Source: Cheiracanthium punctorium
Taxonomy: Eukaryota; Arthropoda; Arachnida; Araneae; Cheiracanthiidae
Direction of reading: 5' to 3'
Assembly: GCA_038373885.1 (NCBI GenBank)
Contig: JAWZYV010018267.1
Coordinates: 124,001 to 188,000 of the forward strand
Length of the DNA: 64,000 nt
Below the pieces are notes generated by a model that was given only the letters and a program-made list of their open reading frames with translations, did not search any database and had not been told where the DNA came from. The translations under genes were made by a program, and so were the position numbers. Shown here one piece after another: positions 10,392 to 22,827 of this stretch (the first letter of the stretch is position 1; each line of letters opens with the position of its first letter).

Positions 10392-13300
10392 AATTAAATT
10401 CAGCTGTCAGAGAACTCTTGAAAATAATCTGAAATTTACACGCGTAAGAGAAAATCGGAATTGATGTTTGAGGGAAGCAAATAGCAAAAAGAAAATGCAA
10501 TATATGTCTTGCTTGTCTATTTGAAAAGGAAAGGAAACTCCATTATTTTCCCACTCCCGTACACTTTTAAATTTTTCCGAAGAGTTTTTCCACGAGAATT
10601 TACAAAAACAGTCTGTAAAGGAGCTCTCCAACCCAAGATTTCTTTTTATTAGTGACAATCACCTTGTCTAAGCTATTGTTAGCAGGCTTTACAGATAGAG
10701 TGATAACACTGGAATAGATCTGCACAGAACAGTATCTGCCGTTAAGCCTCCACAGTTATAGTTAAACATTGTAAGTAAAACAGTAAGTAAAATAGCGATT
10801 GTAGCGTAAAAATGGTGTAAATTACACCCAGACTCGAGGTCTTTGTGCAGTTCATACGATTCGTTTTCCAATGAGGAAATGCAACGGAAGTATACTTTTG
10901 TTCTATTATTACTAGGGATTGCGGGAAAGACCACCTTTTGAGATGCTCTAAGCAATTTATAGAAGGAAAATAAAATAATGTATTAGAGAGAGAGTACAAA
11001 ACACACAATTTTCCAGGAATCGATCCAACGCTAATTACAGCTGATAAAGGTCATTTTATTATTTTTGATAACAATGATCCTCAACTTAAAAAATATTAAT
11101 ATCAACAAATAAAGTACCTCAAAGATAAATGCATTGATTACAACGCAAGGCTCCTAAAAATCTGAATTGCGCCCTACTTTTAACTTCATAGTTTCTCGTG
11201 AATATTAAAGCTGGAGTGTATATTTAGTGTCCAGGGGGGGGGGGGGGCATAGGGGCACGTACCCCCAGACGAACTAAATTTACACTGTAGAGATGATTGA
11301 CTTGTTTTGTAAATTCTAGTGATTTCATAAGAAAATGCGACAAAAAATGTTTTGTGCCTCCTCCAGAATTATTATTATTATTATTATTATTATTATTTTT
11401 ATCCGCCATTGCGAGTATCTACATACTCTTTTTGTGCAATGCGATCACCCCTTTTGCTTTTAAAAGAATCCTTAGATATACAGTTTTATCACAATGGAAA
11501 TAAATTTTATTTTCTAAATAATGTTTAGATTTTAAAGTATATATGAACTTACAAGTAAATAAAAATAATAAAATTGCTCTTATAGATTAGTTTTTATCCC
11601 GATCAGAGACAGTTTTTAATGACTGAAATAACTTTATGTATTCGTTAATTATTCAATTTAAGCCGTAAAATTAAATCTGAAAATTATTTTTAGTTATGTG
11701 TATCATTTTAAATGATTTTTTAATACCTTATGCATTTTATATATTTGACTACATTTTAAACGCTTCCAGATAAATCATTATACTTTTTATCTGATTTCGC
11801 ATTACTTTCCCTCCCCGAATAAATAAATAAATTAATTAAAAAAAATTCCAATGGACTATAGTTCTGTGTTATAATTATTTTTATTAGTATCAAAATACAA
11901 TAGAGTTTCAAAATAATCGATACGAATAATATGTCATCTGTGTTGTAGATTAAGCATTAACAGAATTTCTTTATGATTTTTACATAAGCAAGCATTCCTC
12001 TTGAAAACGATCAATTAAAGAAATAATTAAAATCTTTACATAACTTAATGGATTAAATTCATCATAAGTTGCTAATTATTTTATTTGATTGTTTTTTTAA
12101 CAATAACCAGAATTAATAATACCGAATCGGACCTACAGATTTAACGTGTGAGTTTCATCTGTTTTAGTTAGATCCTTAGTCCTATTTTCTATCAGTAAAA
12201 TGTTTCTGGCCTTTTATAAAATAAATTATATTTGTCTAATATTGGCCTTTAGACATTCAAACCCAAGCCAAGCCAACCCCCGAACAAGGTGCAGTAGTAT
12301 ATTTTTTTATTTTGAATATAAAGTAGTTCAAATTAAACATAACTAAAGGGTTTTATGTATTAAAAAATGGTTTTTGACCAAATATGTTATTTTATGTACC
12401 AGTTTATTTATTTTTTGCAGTTTCCTTTACTTCTTTTCCTCATTCTAAAATCTAAATATTAATGTAATGACTTAAAACAGACTAAAAATGTACTTGTAGT
12501 AATGTACAATGTACTAGTAATGATTACCCATTGAAACGCTGAAAAACTCGTAAAAATATTAAAGTGTGATGTTAAAATTCGGGTTTCGAGACTTTAAAAA
12601 TTAACAGTGAAAATTTTAGATTTTGTTTTCTTTTTTTATTCATAATTTTAATTAAAATATTTGTGTTTAGCCTTCGAACAAATGAAAAAACAAAAGAAAA
12701 CCCACAAAGATAATGCTTATTTACCGGACATAAGTTTCCAATATATATTTGTAAATGAGAAAAGGCCAGAGAGAGAGAGAGGTATTTGTCTTGTAAATGA
12801 CACTTTGCGCTTCTCTTTTTATCAATTCCTCAGAAAAACTCTCACGGCAGTGGAGCATCAGGGGGAGGGGGGTTTGTTTCTAATTGGGGAATGGGGACGC
12901 TCACTATCTCCCTCCATCTCCCTCTTCTAGCCCAGGATAGCTATGAATGGAACGTAATAAATAACATTCGTTTTACTTGACCAAACAAACGGGGGAAGGA
13001 ACGAGACAGAATTGAATGCGCCTGCGATTGAGACTCGTGGCTGCCGAAAAACGTACAGTTGCTTCTTGACGAAATAGATCGTCAGAGCCGAAAATCGTAG
13101 GATCTCCGATGACGGATATATTCGGGGCAGCCGGTCAAGGGGTTAATTCATATGTATTGTGATTTTTAACCGGATTTAACTGTAAATTTCAAATGATTTT
13201 CCATCAAAGTTTCACAAAATTGCTTGAGATATAAGAAATGAATCAGCAAAGACATAGGGACATTGGGATAACTTTTGAAAATTAAAAAAAAAAGACTTGC

Positions 13301-13524
13301 TATGATAATACTGAATTAATTTAAGTAGACTTTGTTGAAATTGAACTTCTCAAAATATCTGAGAGATGCTGTACTTTTACTTTTCTCTATAAAAAATACG
13401 TTTTATTTCTATTTCAAGGAATGCCCAGTAAAAAAAAAAAAAAAAAACTATTACAACATTCCTGTCAAGTGAGTACAGAGATCTTTTCTATAACGTGTTC
13501 CGTACTAAGTGGTACAGAAGAACT
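10392..13524. other. Unassigned AT-rich region
   Basis: Holds a G-run near 11227, an (ATT)n microsatellite at about 11371-11397 and an A-run near 13431-13447. Minus-strand open frames of 83-88 codons just upstream of the piggyBac remnant have no recognisable domain. The block at about 12960-13145 is less AT-rich, with a weak inverted pair (GTGGCTGCCGAAAA and TTCGGGGCAGCC). I see no gene. Confidence 0.5.
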
Positions 13525-13796
13525 TATTTCTGTTTTCAGAAAGTTCTTTCCCTTTTGAGAAAGTCCATTGCCCTTTTGCTACTTAACACATTATACTCTT
13601 TTGCATGCAGTGCCTGGAAAGTGGGAAAATCTCCGCATTTTAGAACGATTAATCGTTTTAAAAAAGAGGGAGGGGGATGGATTCATTACAATAAAAAAAT
13701 TAGGAATGTAAACAGTCTTTAATGGTCAGGATTTTTCAAAATTGGCTCAAGTTTTTCAAAATAAACAGTGATGTATGAAAATATGTATCTTGAGAA

Positions 13797-13970
13797 CATA
13801 GCTGCCAACCACTGCTGAATATAATTTACCACTTTTTGTAAACAGTATATTTTTAAGTATTTGTTCAGTCGTCAGCGTAGTGCGTCGTACAAAATGTTGC
13901 TGTATTTTAAGTCGAAAAATCATATTTAGAAGAAGTGTTTCACTGTATTCCGCAGTAGTTGGCAGCTATA
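13797..13970. mobile_element. MITE of the CATAGCTGCCAAC family, with paralogous empty site
   Basis: CATAGCTGCCAACCACTGC at the left pairs with GCAGTAGTTGGCAGCTATA at the right. The flanks CTTGAGAA (13789-13796) and CTTCAGAA (13971-13978) match at 7 of 8. The second tandem unit reads straight through the equivalent site near 28873 (TTTTGAGAAAATAGAGG), an empty site that fixes the boundaries. Noncoding. Confidence 0.75.
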
Positions 13971-14309
13971 CTTCAGAACATAGATGAGCACAGGATGCAA
14001 AAGTCGATATGAAAACAATCATTTTAAATATTTTTCATATAATATATGCCCTCCAAATACTTCTATCTAATAAACAGAATTATGACTTACATGCAACGTA
14101 TTCCATCAGTAAATTGTGACGTAATTTAAAAGTCCTCTCTAAGATTCTACCTACTATTGTTTTTTGAAAAGCATGTAATACTGCGTTTTGAAACGTAATG
14201 TTGATACTGATTGTATTATTAAGACAGATCTCTCTGCAGATGAACCCCATTTTCACTTATCAACGTTATCAATTATTTTAATTTTGTTTCGTTACCTTCT
14301 GAGTCAATG

Positions 14310-14474
14310 TATAGCTGAAAATTACTACGGAATATAATTAACCACTTTTTGTTAACATCATATTTTTAAAGTATTTTTTGAAAGTAGTAACCAGCCCGCT
14401 CTCGCCGTACAATTTTTTTTAATATTTTAAGCCGAAAAATCATGGGTTATATTCCGTGTTAGGTTGCAGCTGTG
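14310..14474. mobile_element. MITE, same family as 13797
   Basis: The left end TATAGCTGAAAATTACTACG and right end CGTGTTAGGTTGCAGCTGTG are degenerate inverted copies, with ATTCCG / CGGAAT just inside. GTCAATG flanks both ends (14303-14309 and 14475-14481). The equivalent position in tandem unit 2 (about 29190) lacks the insert. Shares CACTTTTTGTTAACA with its relatives. Confidence 0.65.
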
Positions 14475-14968
14475 GTCAATGATAAATTAATTTCCTGTCT
14501 GGATTGATCTTGAAGAGTTCTTGAAACAGTTATTTAAGCAATCATTTGTAAAAATCGCTAGGAAAATTGAACAAAGGAAACAATAATGTAGAATTAATTC
14601 GCGATCGATAAAAGTTTGCAAATTAGTTTTTTCCGATTCGTCATATCCGTACAAAAAAGTTATAAAATGAGAATATTATGCTGGAAGTACATTCAAGCTT
14701 AAAATGCTTTAAAAAATTTTAATTTACAGCAGCAATAACAAAAATTAGGAAGAAAACAATGCAAATTAGAACAATGGAAAATAGTAGAAAGAAATGCAAA
14801 ACATAGGTAGAATGCAACATAGCATCTCGGCAATGCGTTGCGGGATTTTTGGGAAAGTTCTCTCCATTGAAGTAGCAGATCGCCCGATTTCAAAACCTGC
14901 GACATGTTCTCATTGGTCGGATCAGTCATTCTTATGATGAAATCTTTGGATCGAAGCGCAAGACTACT

Positions 14969-15248
14969 GTTTCCTCCGTACTTGAGAATTTATGGTGTGA
15001 GAGGACACACCCAGCGCCAAAAATTTACCGAGTACGAACCGAAACTTTTTCGAAGACTGGTAGATGTAGTTCAGAGTTCAAGCGCCTCCATGTGCGAGCC
15101 TCTGTACTCTCAGCGAACCAACAGCTGCCATTTCAACTTATTGTTACTAAAGGAATTGTTAAATTTGTCAAAGAGGTGAATTTCATTCATAACCGCAACA
15201 AACCAGCGCATTACAATCCACTTGTTATTTCCTGAGCTCTCGCGAACA
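14969..15248 (+). repeat. BEL/Pao 5' LTR
   Basis: 280 bp, starts TGTTTCCTCCGTACTTGAG and ends GCGAACA. Clearly homologous along its length to 27755-28036, with many substitutions, so the insertion is old. The sequence just inside, TTTTGTGGTCTGTACTTCAC, is where a primer-binding site would lie; I cannot name the tRNA. Confidence 0.85.
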
Positions 15249-15324
15249 TTTTGTGGTCTGTACTTCACAGGGGAGCTGTTAGTTTCTATTACAGAGAAAG
15301 AATCCTACAGAGCAATGATGGCCA

Positions 15325-16960
15325 AGCCAACCCCAACAAATGTTCTTAACACGAAGAGAGGCAGTTTCAAGGACAGTTAACTAAAATACTGAATGCATTA
15401 GACGGTGAAAAGATGTCTCAACGAGATGTTGAATACGGCACAAGGCCTGAAGAAGAAAATTGATGGGCTGTGTAACGAATGTTTTTCAACTATAGATGAT
15501 AAAGAACTCGACGAGTTCGAGAATTAACAAAATCGATTACCAACTAGAGGCAATTGAGGTAAGATTACTTAATTTGTTAAATCCCTGTTCTGCTCCATTG
15601 AATAATCATGTTGCTACTGATGAAAATAATAGTTGAAATTGTGCAAAAATCAAGTTACCCTCTATAGCATTACCCCAATTTTCTGGGTGCTATACAGAGT
15701 GGATGAATTTTAAATCGCAATTTACGACTCTCATTGACGAAAATAAAGAATTAACGGAAGCACAGAAACTTTATTATTTGCAGTCGGCTCTTACAGGTCC
15801 TGTAAAACAGTTGCAAACCATAGATGACTCATAATCATCTTTACCCTAAGCACTAAAAAAGAGATACGAAAATAAACGCTTAACAGTAAATGGTCATGTA
15901 TCAGCTCTTCTAAATATTACTAAAATCAAAATTCAAAGTGCCAAGGAAATAAGAAGTTAAGTAGATAATTTACTGAGTGATTTAAGAGCATTAAAACAAC
16001 TAGGTTTCCAAAACAATAGTTTATCAGAAGCCATTTTAATGAATATTGTGCTTCAGAAAATCGACGAAGAATCTAGGAAGAGTTTTGAAATGACACTAGA
16101 TTGTAATGAAATACCTGACTGGGATAACTTCATAGAGTTTTTATTAAAGCGAAGCCACGCTCAGGGCAATGCTCCATTATGTAGTGTTCCAGTACCAAAA
16201 TCCAAACAAGAATATTTTTCGAAGCAGAAAAGTCTTGTTTTGCAAAATGAAAAGGCGCTCTGTCAACGCCTCCTACATATAGAAAGGCTTACAACTCCTA
16301 CGTCACAAACCTCTCACGTCACCATTTCGCCTACATTTAAAAGTTTTTGTTTCATAAAATAAGACTATTAAAAATTTCTGGTAAATACTACAAATATTAG
16401 ACAATATTTAATATTAAACATTAAAATTAAAATATCTTTCTCATACAAAATTATTCAGTATGATCTATTTCCTTATAATAGTATCTAATTAGTTATGGTT
16501 AAAAACTGCCATTTGTCGTATAATTATATTTTTTATCTCAAATTATTAAAATATTGCCAATCATGGGTAAATTCACCAGAAATTTTTAATAGCTTCATTT
16601 TGTCAAAATCAAACTTTTAAATGTAGGCCAAACGATGACGTCAAAACTTGGTGACATAGCAGTTGTAAGGCTTTCTATATCTAGGAGGTGTTGGCGCTGT
16701 ACTTTATGTAATCAGCCCCATTTTATTTCAAATGTAAAAGTTATCTAGATTTAGCTTTACCAGATAGGCTAAATTGTGTTCGCAGATTTCAACTTTGCTA
16801 GAATTGCTTAGGAACCTATAAGGTCGTTTCTTGCGTCAAATTACATACCAAATGTAAACAATGCTTTTAAATCACCACAGCAAACTTTGCAATAAATCAA
16901 GAGCAGCAAATCCGCGAGTTAAAAAAGAAAGTATTGATCCCTCCAATAAGTGGCGCTGAT
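15325..16960 (+). pseudogene. gag: BEL/Pao gag, split by a MITE
   Basis: Gag forms the particle and binds RNA. The N-terminus (about 15325-15480) is shifted between frames. The core from about 15650 reads KLPSIALPQFSGCYTEWMNF, then LYYLQSALTGPVKQL, then KKRYENKRLTVNGHVSALL, which is the DUF1759-type gag domain of BEL/Pao elements. Stops lie at about 15831 and 15958. The longest clean segment is 16039-16263. The MITE at 16264-16693 interrupts the frame at KALC. Beyond it the gag resumes with cysteine and histidine spacing of a zinc knuckle region (CKSYLDLALPDRLNCVRR, then LC-stop-NCLG), fading by about 16960. Confidence 0.8.
16264..16693 (+). mobile_element. MITE family A, copy 1 (CAAC...GTTG termini, 7-bp duplication)
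   Basis: CAACGCCTCCTACATATAG at the left is inverted to CTATATCTAGGAGGTGTTG at the right, and the inverted similarity runs about 45 bases inward (AAAGGCTTACAACTCCTACG). Flanks GCTCTGT (16257-16263) and GCGCTGT (16694-16700) match at 6 of 7. Removing it restores the gag reading order, which fixes the ends. Two further copies are at 32739 (opposite orientation) and 58611. AT-rich interior, noncoding. Confidence 0.85.
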
Positions 16961-18041
16961 TTCCCATAATTCCTGTGGGTGCTCTAGACGAGGGGGTAAG
17001 TGGGGTTAAACCCCCCACCCCTTACATCAGTTTTTATTTATAAGTGATATGATTTATTAGAAAGTGCTTTGTCAAACATTTCACAAAATAAGATTAAAAT
17101 ACTTCTGATTAATGAAGAATGAAGTGTCCTCAAGATGGTTAAAAAAAATAAAGTTAATTTAGTACTTTTAAAAATTTGAAGAGTACTTTGAATTTAAAAG
17201 GTGGGAAAGGTAAACTTACATCCCATTTTACTGAAATATGATAGCATTCTATCAGGCGCGTAGCCAGGAAAATGTTTCGGGGGGGGGGGGATATGAACTT
17301 ATATGTGTATAAATAGACGGAATTTCATCACTAATCCAAACATTTCGGGGGGGGATATATCCCGATATCCCCCCCCTGGCTATGCCCCTGCATTCTATAT
17401 CAGAAACAATTTCCTCTACTATTCAACCTTCTTCAACGGTGGTGTTTTATTTTGGTTAAATCACCAGAATGACCTTAACAGTTAATACTATTTTCAAAAA
17501 ATTGTGTGCAAATTACACTGACCTTTTCTTGACAAGACCTTTCTTGACTACGAAAATTTAAATTACAACCGCAGTGGTAAGCAGCTGCTTCCGGCGGTTA
17601 CAGTTCAAAATAAAATGACGGGTGCAGTCGTTAATGCTTCGCTTGCGAACTTGTGACGCAACTAAAGCTTGCATGGATTTCTAAGTCTCCCTGTATAATG
17701 AACACCCCCATGAACTAAATGCCTTTGGTCGGTCAAATGAGTTTTCTGAATAGTTCACTATATTGTACGTGGTTTATGCAGTTAATAATATTAGATTACG
17801 CTAGAGTGTTTTGTTACTTTCTGTATTTTCTTATCAACATTTTTCCCTTCAGTCAGAACGCATTCTAATTGTAAAGAGCATGAAGTTGTAACCAGCCACT
17901 AAAAGTTTTTTCACGAACAAACCATGAGCATCTCAAAAAATAGCCTTCTACCACCGCACCGTTTTTGAACCGAATGAAAGAATATATTCGAATTATAGCC
18001 TCTGTATTGATTTCGAGCTTCATTTAATCATCTGTACAGTC
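16961..18041. other. Interior of the BEL/Pao element, unassigned
   Basis: Apart from the hAT MITE at 17253-17390 this stretch should hold the gag-to-protease region of the BEL/Pao element, but I cannot read any domain. A G/C-run patch at 16988-17025 (GAGGGGGTAAGTGGGG, then CCCCCCACCCC) could be a miniature-element fragment. Confidence 0.45.
17253..17390. mobile_element. hAT-type MITE with exact 8-bp target duplication
   Basis: The ends are CAGGCGCGTAGCCAGG and CCTGGCTATGCCCCTG. CATTCTAT flanks both sides exactly (17245-17252 and 17391-17398). It is 138 bp, with two G-runs followed by GATAT inside and a C-run near the right end, so the transcript would fold strongly. Noncoding. Confidence 0.88.
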
Positions 18042-18046
18042 GTCCC

Positions 18047-18706
18047 TGTGATGAAGATCACATATCTAATTTAAAAATCATTTACTTTGGCTTTCTTTAA
18101 TGTAATCTATCCAAAATTCAAGAATTCTAAATCACTTCTGTTTTCATTTTCCTGTCATTTCGGCTTTTAAATCTGTATATTTACTTTTCCCTGTACGCAC
18201 TATTCTTTTTGTTCTTCGTCTCTTCAGACCGGTGTGCTAAAAATAAATTATATTACGTCCGTTTGCAAAATCAACGGCCTTTTTGAGTTTCCTTCTTGGC
18301 ATCCTGCTGGCGTATGTTATTTAGTTGTTCCCCTGCGACGACTTTAAAATTATTTGCTCGCGATTACGTCATTGTAATTTTATTGGATTAACTGTTAGGG
18401 TTGCTCTGGAATTGGCGCTATTAATCTCAGCCAAGTTATTGTTCTCACCAATGTGTAATTCTGTGCTGGCGTAATTTTTAAATTATTCCACCTTAATTTC
18501 ACTGTCCACATAGGACGTCATTTTATTTTCGCTGAGCCACCACCGCCCGTTATAATAATGTTTCAATAGTATATGTTTAATAAAATAGTTTTTCAGTATT
18601 TAACGTCTTTTTATTTTATTGCAACATAAGTATATCGTACCTGGTTTAATCATGTCACAACGCAATTCAATAGTTTTAAATACCCCAAGCAATAACCTTC
18701 TTTACA
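18047..18706 (+). repeat. 5' LTR of the non-autonomous element
   Basis: Starts TGTGATGAAGATCACA (itself a short palindrome) and ends CCTTCTTTACA. Nearly identical to 22828-23487 up to about 18619 (two 1-base indels seen). The last 80 or so bases differ at many positions. Confidence 0.9.
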
Positions 18707-18763
18707 TAAATTGGTGCCTACCCAGGCACTTAAGTTGCATTTATTCTGGTGGTGGCTTAGCAA

Positions 18764-18912
18764 AATGGCGGAATCAACTAGCCCGATCAAGACACTTCTT
18801 CACTCCAGTCCGTCTGCTTGCATTGTGGATGCACATTCCGGCCCCGGCAATGCTATTTATTCTAGTGATGTGACTTTCGTTTTATGGAACATGTGTGAGG
18901 TATTACTCTAGT
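18764..18912 (+). CDS. Short open frame after the 5' LTR, possibly a gag vestige
   Basis: An ATG in good context (AAAATGGCGG) opens about 49 codons beginning MAESTSPIKTLL, ending at a TAG in a region where a roughly 45-base segment (TCTAGTGATGTGACTTTCG) is duplicated in tandem. It sits where gag would start in an autonomous relative. I recognise no domain. It could equally be chance. Confidence 0.2.
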
Positions 18913-21900
18913 GATGTGACTTTCGTTTTTACGGAACACGGAGCTCCTTGATTTACTGGCTATTCATTAATGATGAGTTTCCGATCGTCTCCTCATTTCA
19001 TATATGTATTATCGATGATCTTACTACACACCACCCTCCGACGAATCTTATGTGAGTTCTACACGTTCCTATGACTATTTGGAGACTTTAGTGCCGGCTT
19101 CCTGCAGCGCGGTCTATGGAGTATGTTATGTTTTCCTGCCTTGCTTTACGCGTGAAACTTACAGCTAATGCTGAACTGTGCGAAAAACCGTCCGATCACC
19201 GCAAATTTGGGACTTTGTTTCCGGATGTCTGCAGTCTACAGTAGTTTTTTTTTTTTCGTGCGTCTCTAGGTGTGCCATTCACTGAACTTGGCGAAAACTG
19301 TTTTTTTCCCCTCCTGTGATGGCAATTTGTTTTGTTTTTAAATGTGCGCGCTCCTGATACACCCACACCTCATACTATGCTTTGTAATGCCGTTTGAACT
19401 GGTAATTTAATGGACATTATGTTTTAAGTATGACTAATGAGAAGTTCTTGCTAAAATTTTTATTTACTGAATGACTGAAGTTTTATTCTTGGGAAATTTG
19501 GTAAGTAATTTATAAGTGCAGTTCTTCTATTAATACTATAATAATAATCATGTACATATTGTCTTAGCATCCATATTTTTCGTATGCAAATAGCACATGC
19601 TAAATAGTATTTTTTAGACATACGTGTCAAACAAAATATCTAATATGGTAAATTTTTTCTTTAGTATTTTACTGATTCTAAGGAGTTAAAAAAATAATTA
19701 TTACTGTTTTTCAACCATGTTTATAAATTAGTTTAATTCTAAATTACTCCTTTTTATATAATATATATGACATTAATATTTTACTGTTTAATACAATTGT
19801 TGGATTGCAATTCACAGATATTTAATTATTTTAATACACTTCTTAATTTTTTTCTTCTTTATGCGCTGTGTTCGTACACTCACGATGAATATTATTATTA
19901 CTCATTGCTTTATATGTTTACTTTTGTGTACAGACCTTTTTATGTGTTTAATTTTCTATTTGCGTACATATTCATTCTTGTGATTTTAAATTATGCTTGC
20001 GCTTTTGCTCCCATTATATTTTACATTTTATGTTCATTGTACAGCCTCTATGAGGTACACATACATCGTTATATTTTCCTCACTCTTTATATTTTTATAA
20101 TCATGAAAGTCTTCAATTACAGGTCTTTCTACACTCTTGCGTTAATTAAGTCCATGGCAAGGCCTTTCTAAGGCACACAGTTTTTATACACTGTGACACA
20201 CTGCATTTTTGCATATTAAAGTCCATGGCACAACATACATATTCTTTCAGTTTTTTTCTTACCTCACAATATACTGTTTCTATTTTTGTCATTTTTTACA
20301 CATTTTTTTTCTTTGAACATGCTATTATTTACAGTCCTCATGTTGACTGATTTTTTACACATTATTTATTTTGAACACCGTTTTAAAAGTGTACTTTATG
20401 TTTTTGTGTTTCACTCCATTTTTGGCCTTTTAAATACAAGTTTTACATGTTTATCATATGTTGTACAGTTCACACATTTTTTACTTTTTTTAGATACACT
20501 GTTTTATTTTTTCCTGCCATTGATATGCCTCTGTTTAATACATGCATTCTTTGGAAGAGTATAGTGGTATTCATTTGATTACCTTTTTTTTTTCTTTTCA
20601 CAATTACACTATATCACACATTGTTTGTTGTACTTCAAATAAGATTCATACTTGAATAGTCACTGATCTTTGAAGTTTGTGTTTGTCCACAATTACACTC
20701 CTTTTCACATTTACTTGCATTTTTCATGTTTTTTTTTTTTATGTTTACATTGCTTACACATGACTAGACTCTCAACCTTTCACACACTTGTTAAAAAATT
20801 TTTTTTTTTCATCACACTTGTGTTTATGTCTTATATGTTCACACTGATGTTATGCTCATTTTGAGTTCATTTTGCTTGTCCTTCCACATTTTGTTTCACA
20901 CAAAATTTTTGAATGTTGCTTTTTTCCTCAAACATTTTCACTATGATGTACTGTAGTACATTACAATTTTTTTGAACACATTGTATTTCTCTATTATCAC
21001 TCTTTTTTTACACACACAAACATAACATCATACTTTGAAATATCTCATTATTTTCTTTTTCTACAATATGATATATTTAAAACTCGTATGTGCCTTTTTG
21101 TAAATTAATACAATATTATTTTGTCAAATACTCACAGTGTTATAAAATACCACTTTAGTTGAAATATATTTACAGAGTATTTACATTTATCTGATTACTT
21201 AGTTATATGCTTATTTGTAGTGATTTTTGTGAGCTGTTGTTTCTTCATATATTTTATTAATAAAATGCTTATGTATTGATCAGATTAACACTTAAGACAT
21301 TTAATAAGTGAAATTTTAGGGTATATTGTATTGTTTTATAATTGCATTTTGATGTTTTTTTTCACTTGTACTTGTGTGTTTTTTTTTCTTTCACATTTTT
21401 GTCACTTTTGAAAATTAATGTGGTGACTTAAGTAACGCAACAATTCTTTTCTTGAATTTCTTAAATAATTACTTTAGTCAATATTTTCTAGAAGATGTCC
21501 ACAAACGTCTCTTTTTTTATTTTCGTGACTGCATTTTTACGATCATATTTACAGTTTATTTAAATTTCATTCTAAGTTTAAACCTACATGTCAGTACTTT
21601 CAAAGTTAAATATCATCATGTTTTTGCTATTTAAAATTTCTCCCTACCTTCACATAATTATTAATTTTCTTGTTAGACACTGATATATTGATGTATGTCT
21701 GTTTAATTATCGAGGGATCCCACTTGATTGGAATGTATGCATGTTTTGTGTGCTGTCTGGCTGGACCAACAGGTATCACAGGTGTGTTTGGAATTTGGCT
21801 GTATCTGTCAATATATCGTTTTGTCTTCGTTAAGTTAATGTCTTTTAAGATCAACACTTGATAAATTAGGACTTCTAAAGTAAATAATAACAACTAAAAT

Positions 21901-22827
21901 TTAATAAAATTGTAATTGATAATAAAATATAGATTGACATTGTATTGAAATAAATTACATAAACAATAGTTACAATTCAACAGAACTTACACCGTTTCGA
22001 AGGTCATTTTTACACATTATTTTACTGTAATTAAATTGATGTTCATAGACTGTATTGTACATAGATTCATTTTTTCTCCAAAAAAAAATGTCTTATAGTT
22101 ATTTTGTGTGGGTATATTTTGTATTGAATATATGTGTTTATTTTTCTCCTCTTATGTAGTATACATGTTTATATGCTGCCAGGTAATTTAAATTGTTTCT
22201 ACCACTTGTTGTTACCATGGTACAAAACTTGTGAGAAATAGCCATCAAAGCAATTTTTGAATGGCATATTGGTAAATTTACATAGCCACAAATTTTATTG
22301 ATTGATTTTTTTCATGCATGCATTTTAAAAGGCCTTATAATTATAACTATTGAACAGCGCTACTTAATCATGATCATGTTGTTTGTTGTAAAAATAATAA
22401 TTTTGAGTACTCACTGCAAGTTTAAGCAGTATATCTTTGATGTGCACATGAGCTTGAGATGCTCAATTAAAGAGGAAAGGGTGTGCTGAAATGCCCCTTA
22501 TTTGAAAAAAAAGGATGAGCTAAAATGCCCTTTTGTATTGTGAGCTAAATGCTCCCTTTTTATTTTGTCGACATTTCTTTTTATTGCTAGCACTTATTAT
22601 TTTTATTTTGTCATGACAATTTTTCTTTCTGTGAACATTTTTTGGTGGTGGTCAGCAGTAATTTTGCAGTTGTATAATTTTGTCTGTATATGTTTATGAT
22701 TTTTCTTAATTGTTTAAGTTTAAGCCAGCCAAACAGAGCATTTTATTTAAAATTTTAAAGACATTAATTGTAGCTAATTAAAAAAATTTTCTTCAAAATT
22801 TTTTTTCCTGGTTGAGGGAAGTATATA
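18913..22827. other. Noncoding T-rich interior of the LTR element
   Basis: Open frames at 19767-20171 and 20286-20564 give phenylalanine-, leucine- and tyrosine-rich products. These are what T-rich DNA encodes by default and I do not accept them as genes. A three-copy imperfect repeat of about 28 bases built on GAGCTAAAATGCCC lies at about 22467-22560. Confidence 0.6.

Larger units (their letters stand above)
13525..14968 (+). repeat. Tandem duplication unit 1, left part
   Basis: Aligns in order with 28600-29850. Landmarks are TTTTCAGAAAGTTCTTT, CTCAAGTTTTTCAAAATAAA, TCTAATAAACA, TAAATTGTGACGTAATTT, ATCGATAAAAGTTTGCAAATTA, TCGTCATATCCGTACA and AGCAGATCGCC. The unit breaks off at the BEL/Pao 5' LTR and resumes at 28037. 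It contains two MITEs absent from unit 2. No coding function is evident in either unit. Confidence 0.75.

Noticed and set aside
19767..20564. Hydrophobic open frames (134 and 92 codons) that look like membrane proteins
   Set aside because: The region is T-rich, so phenylalanine, leucine and tyrosine runs are expected by composition. No motif, and it lies inside a noncoding retroelement.
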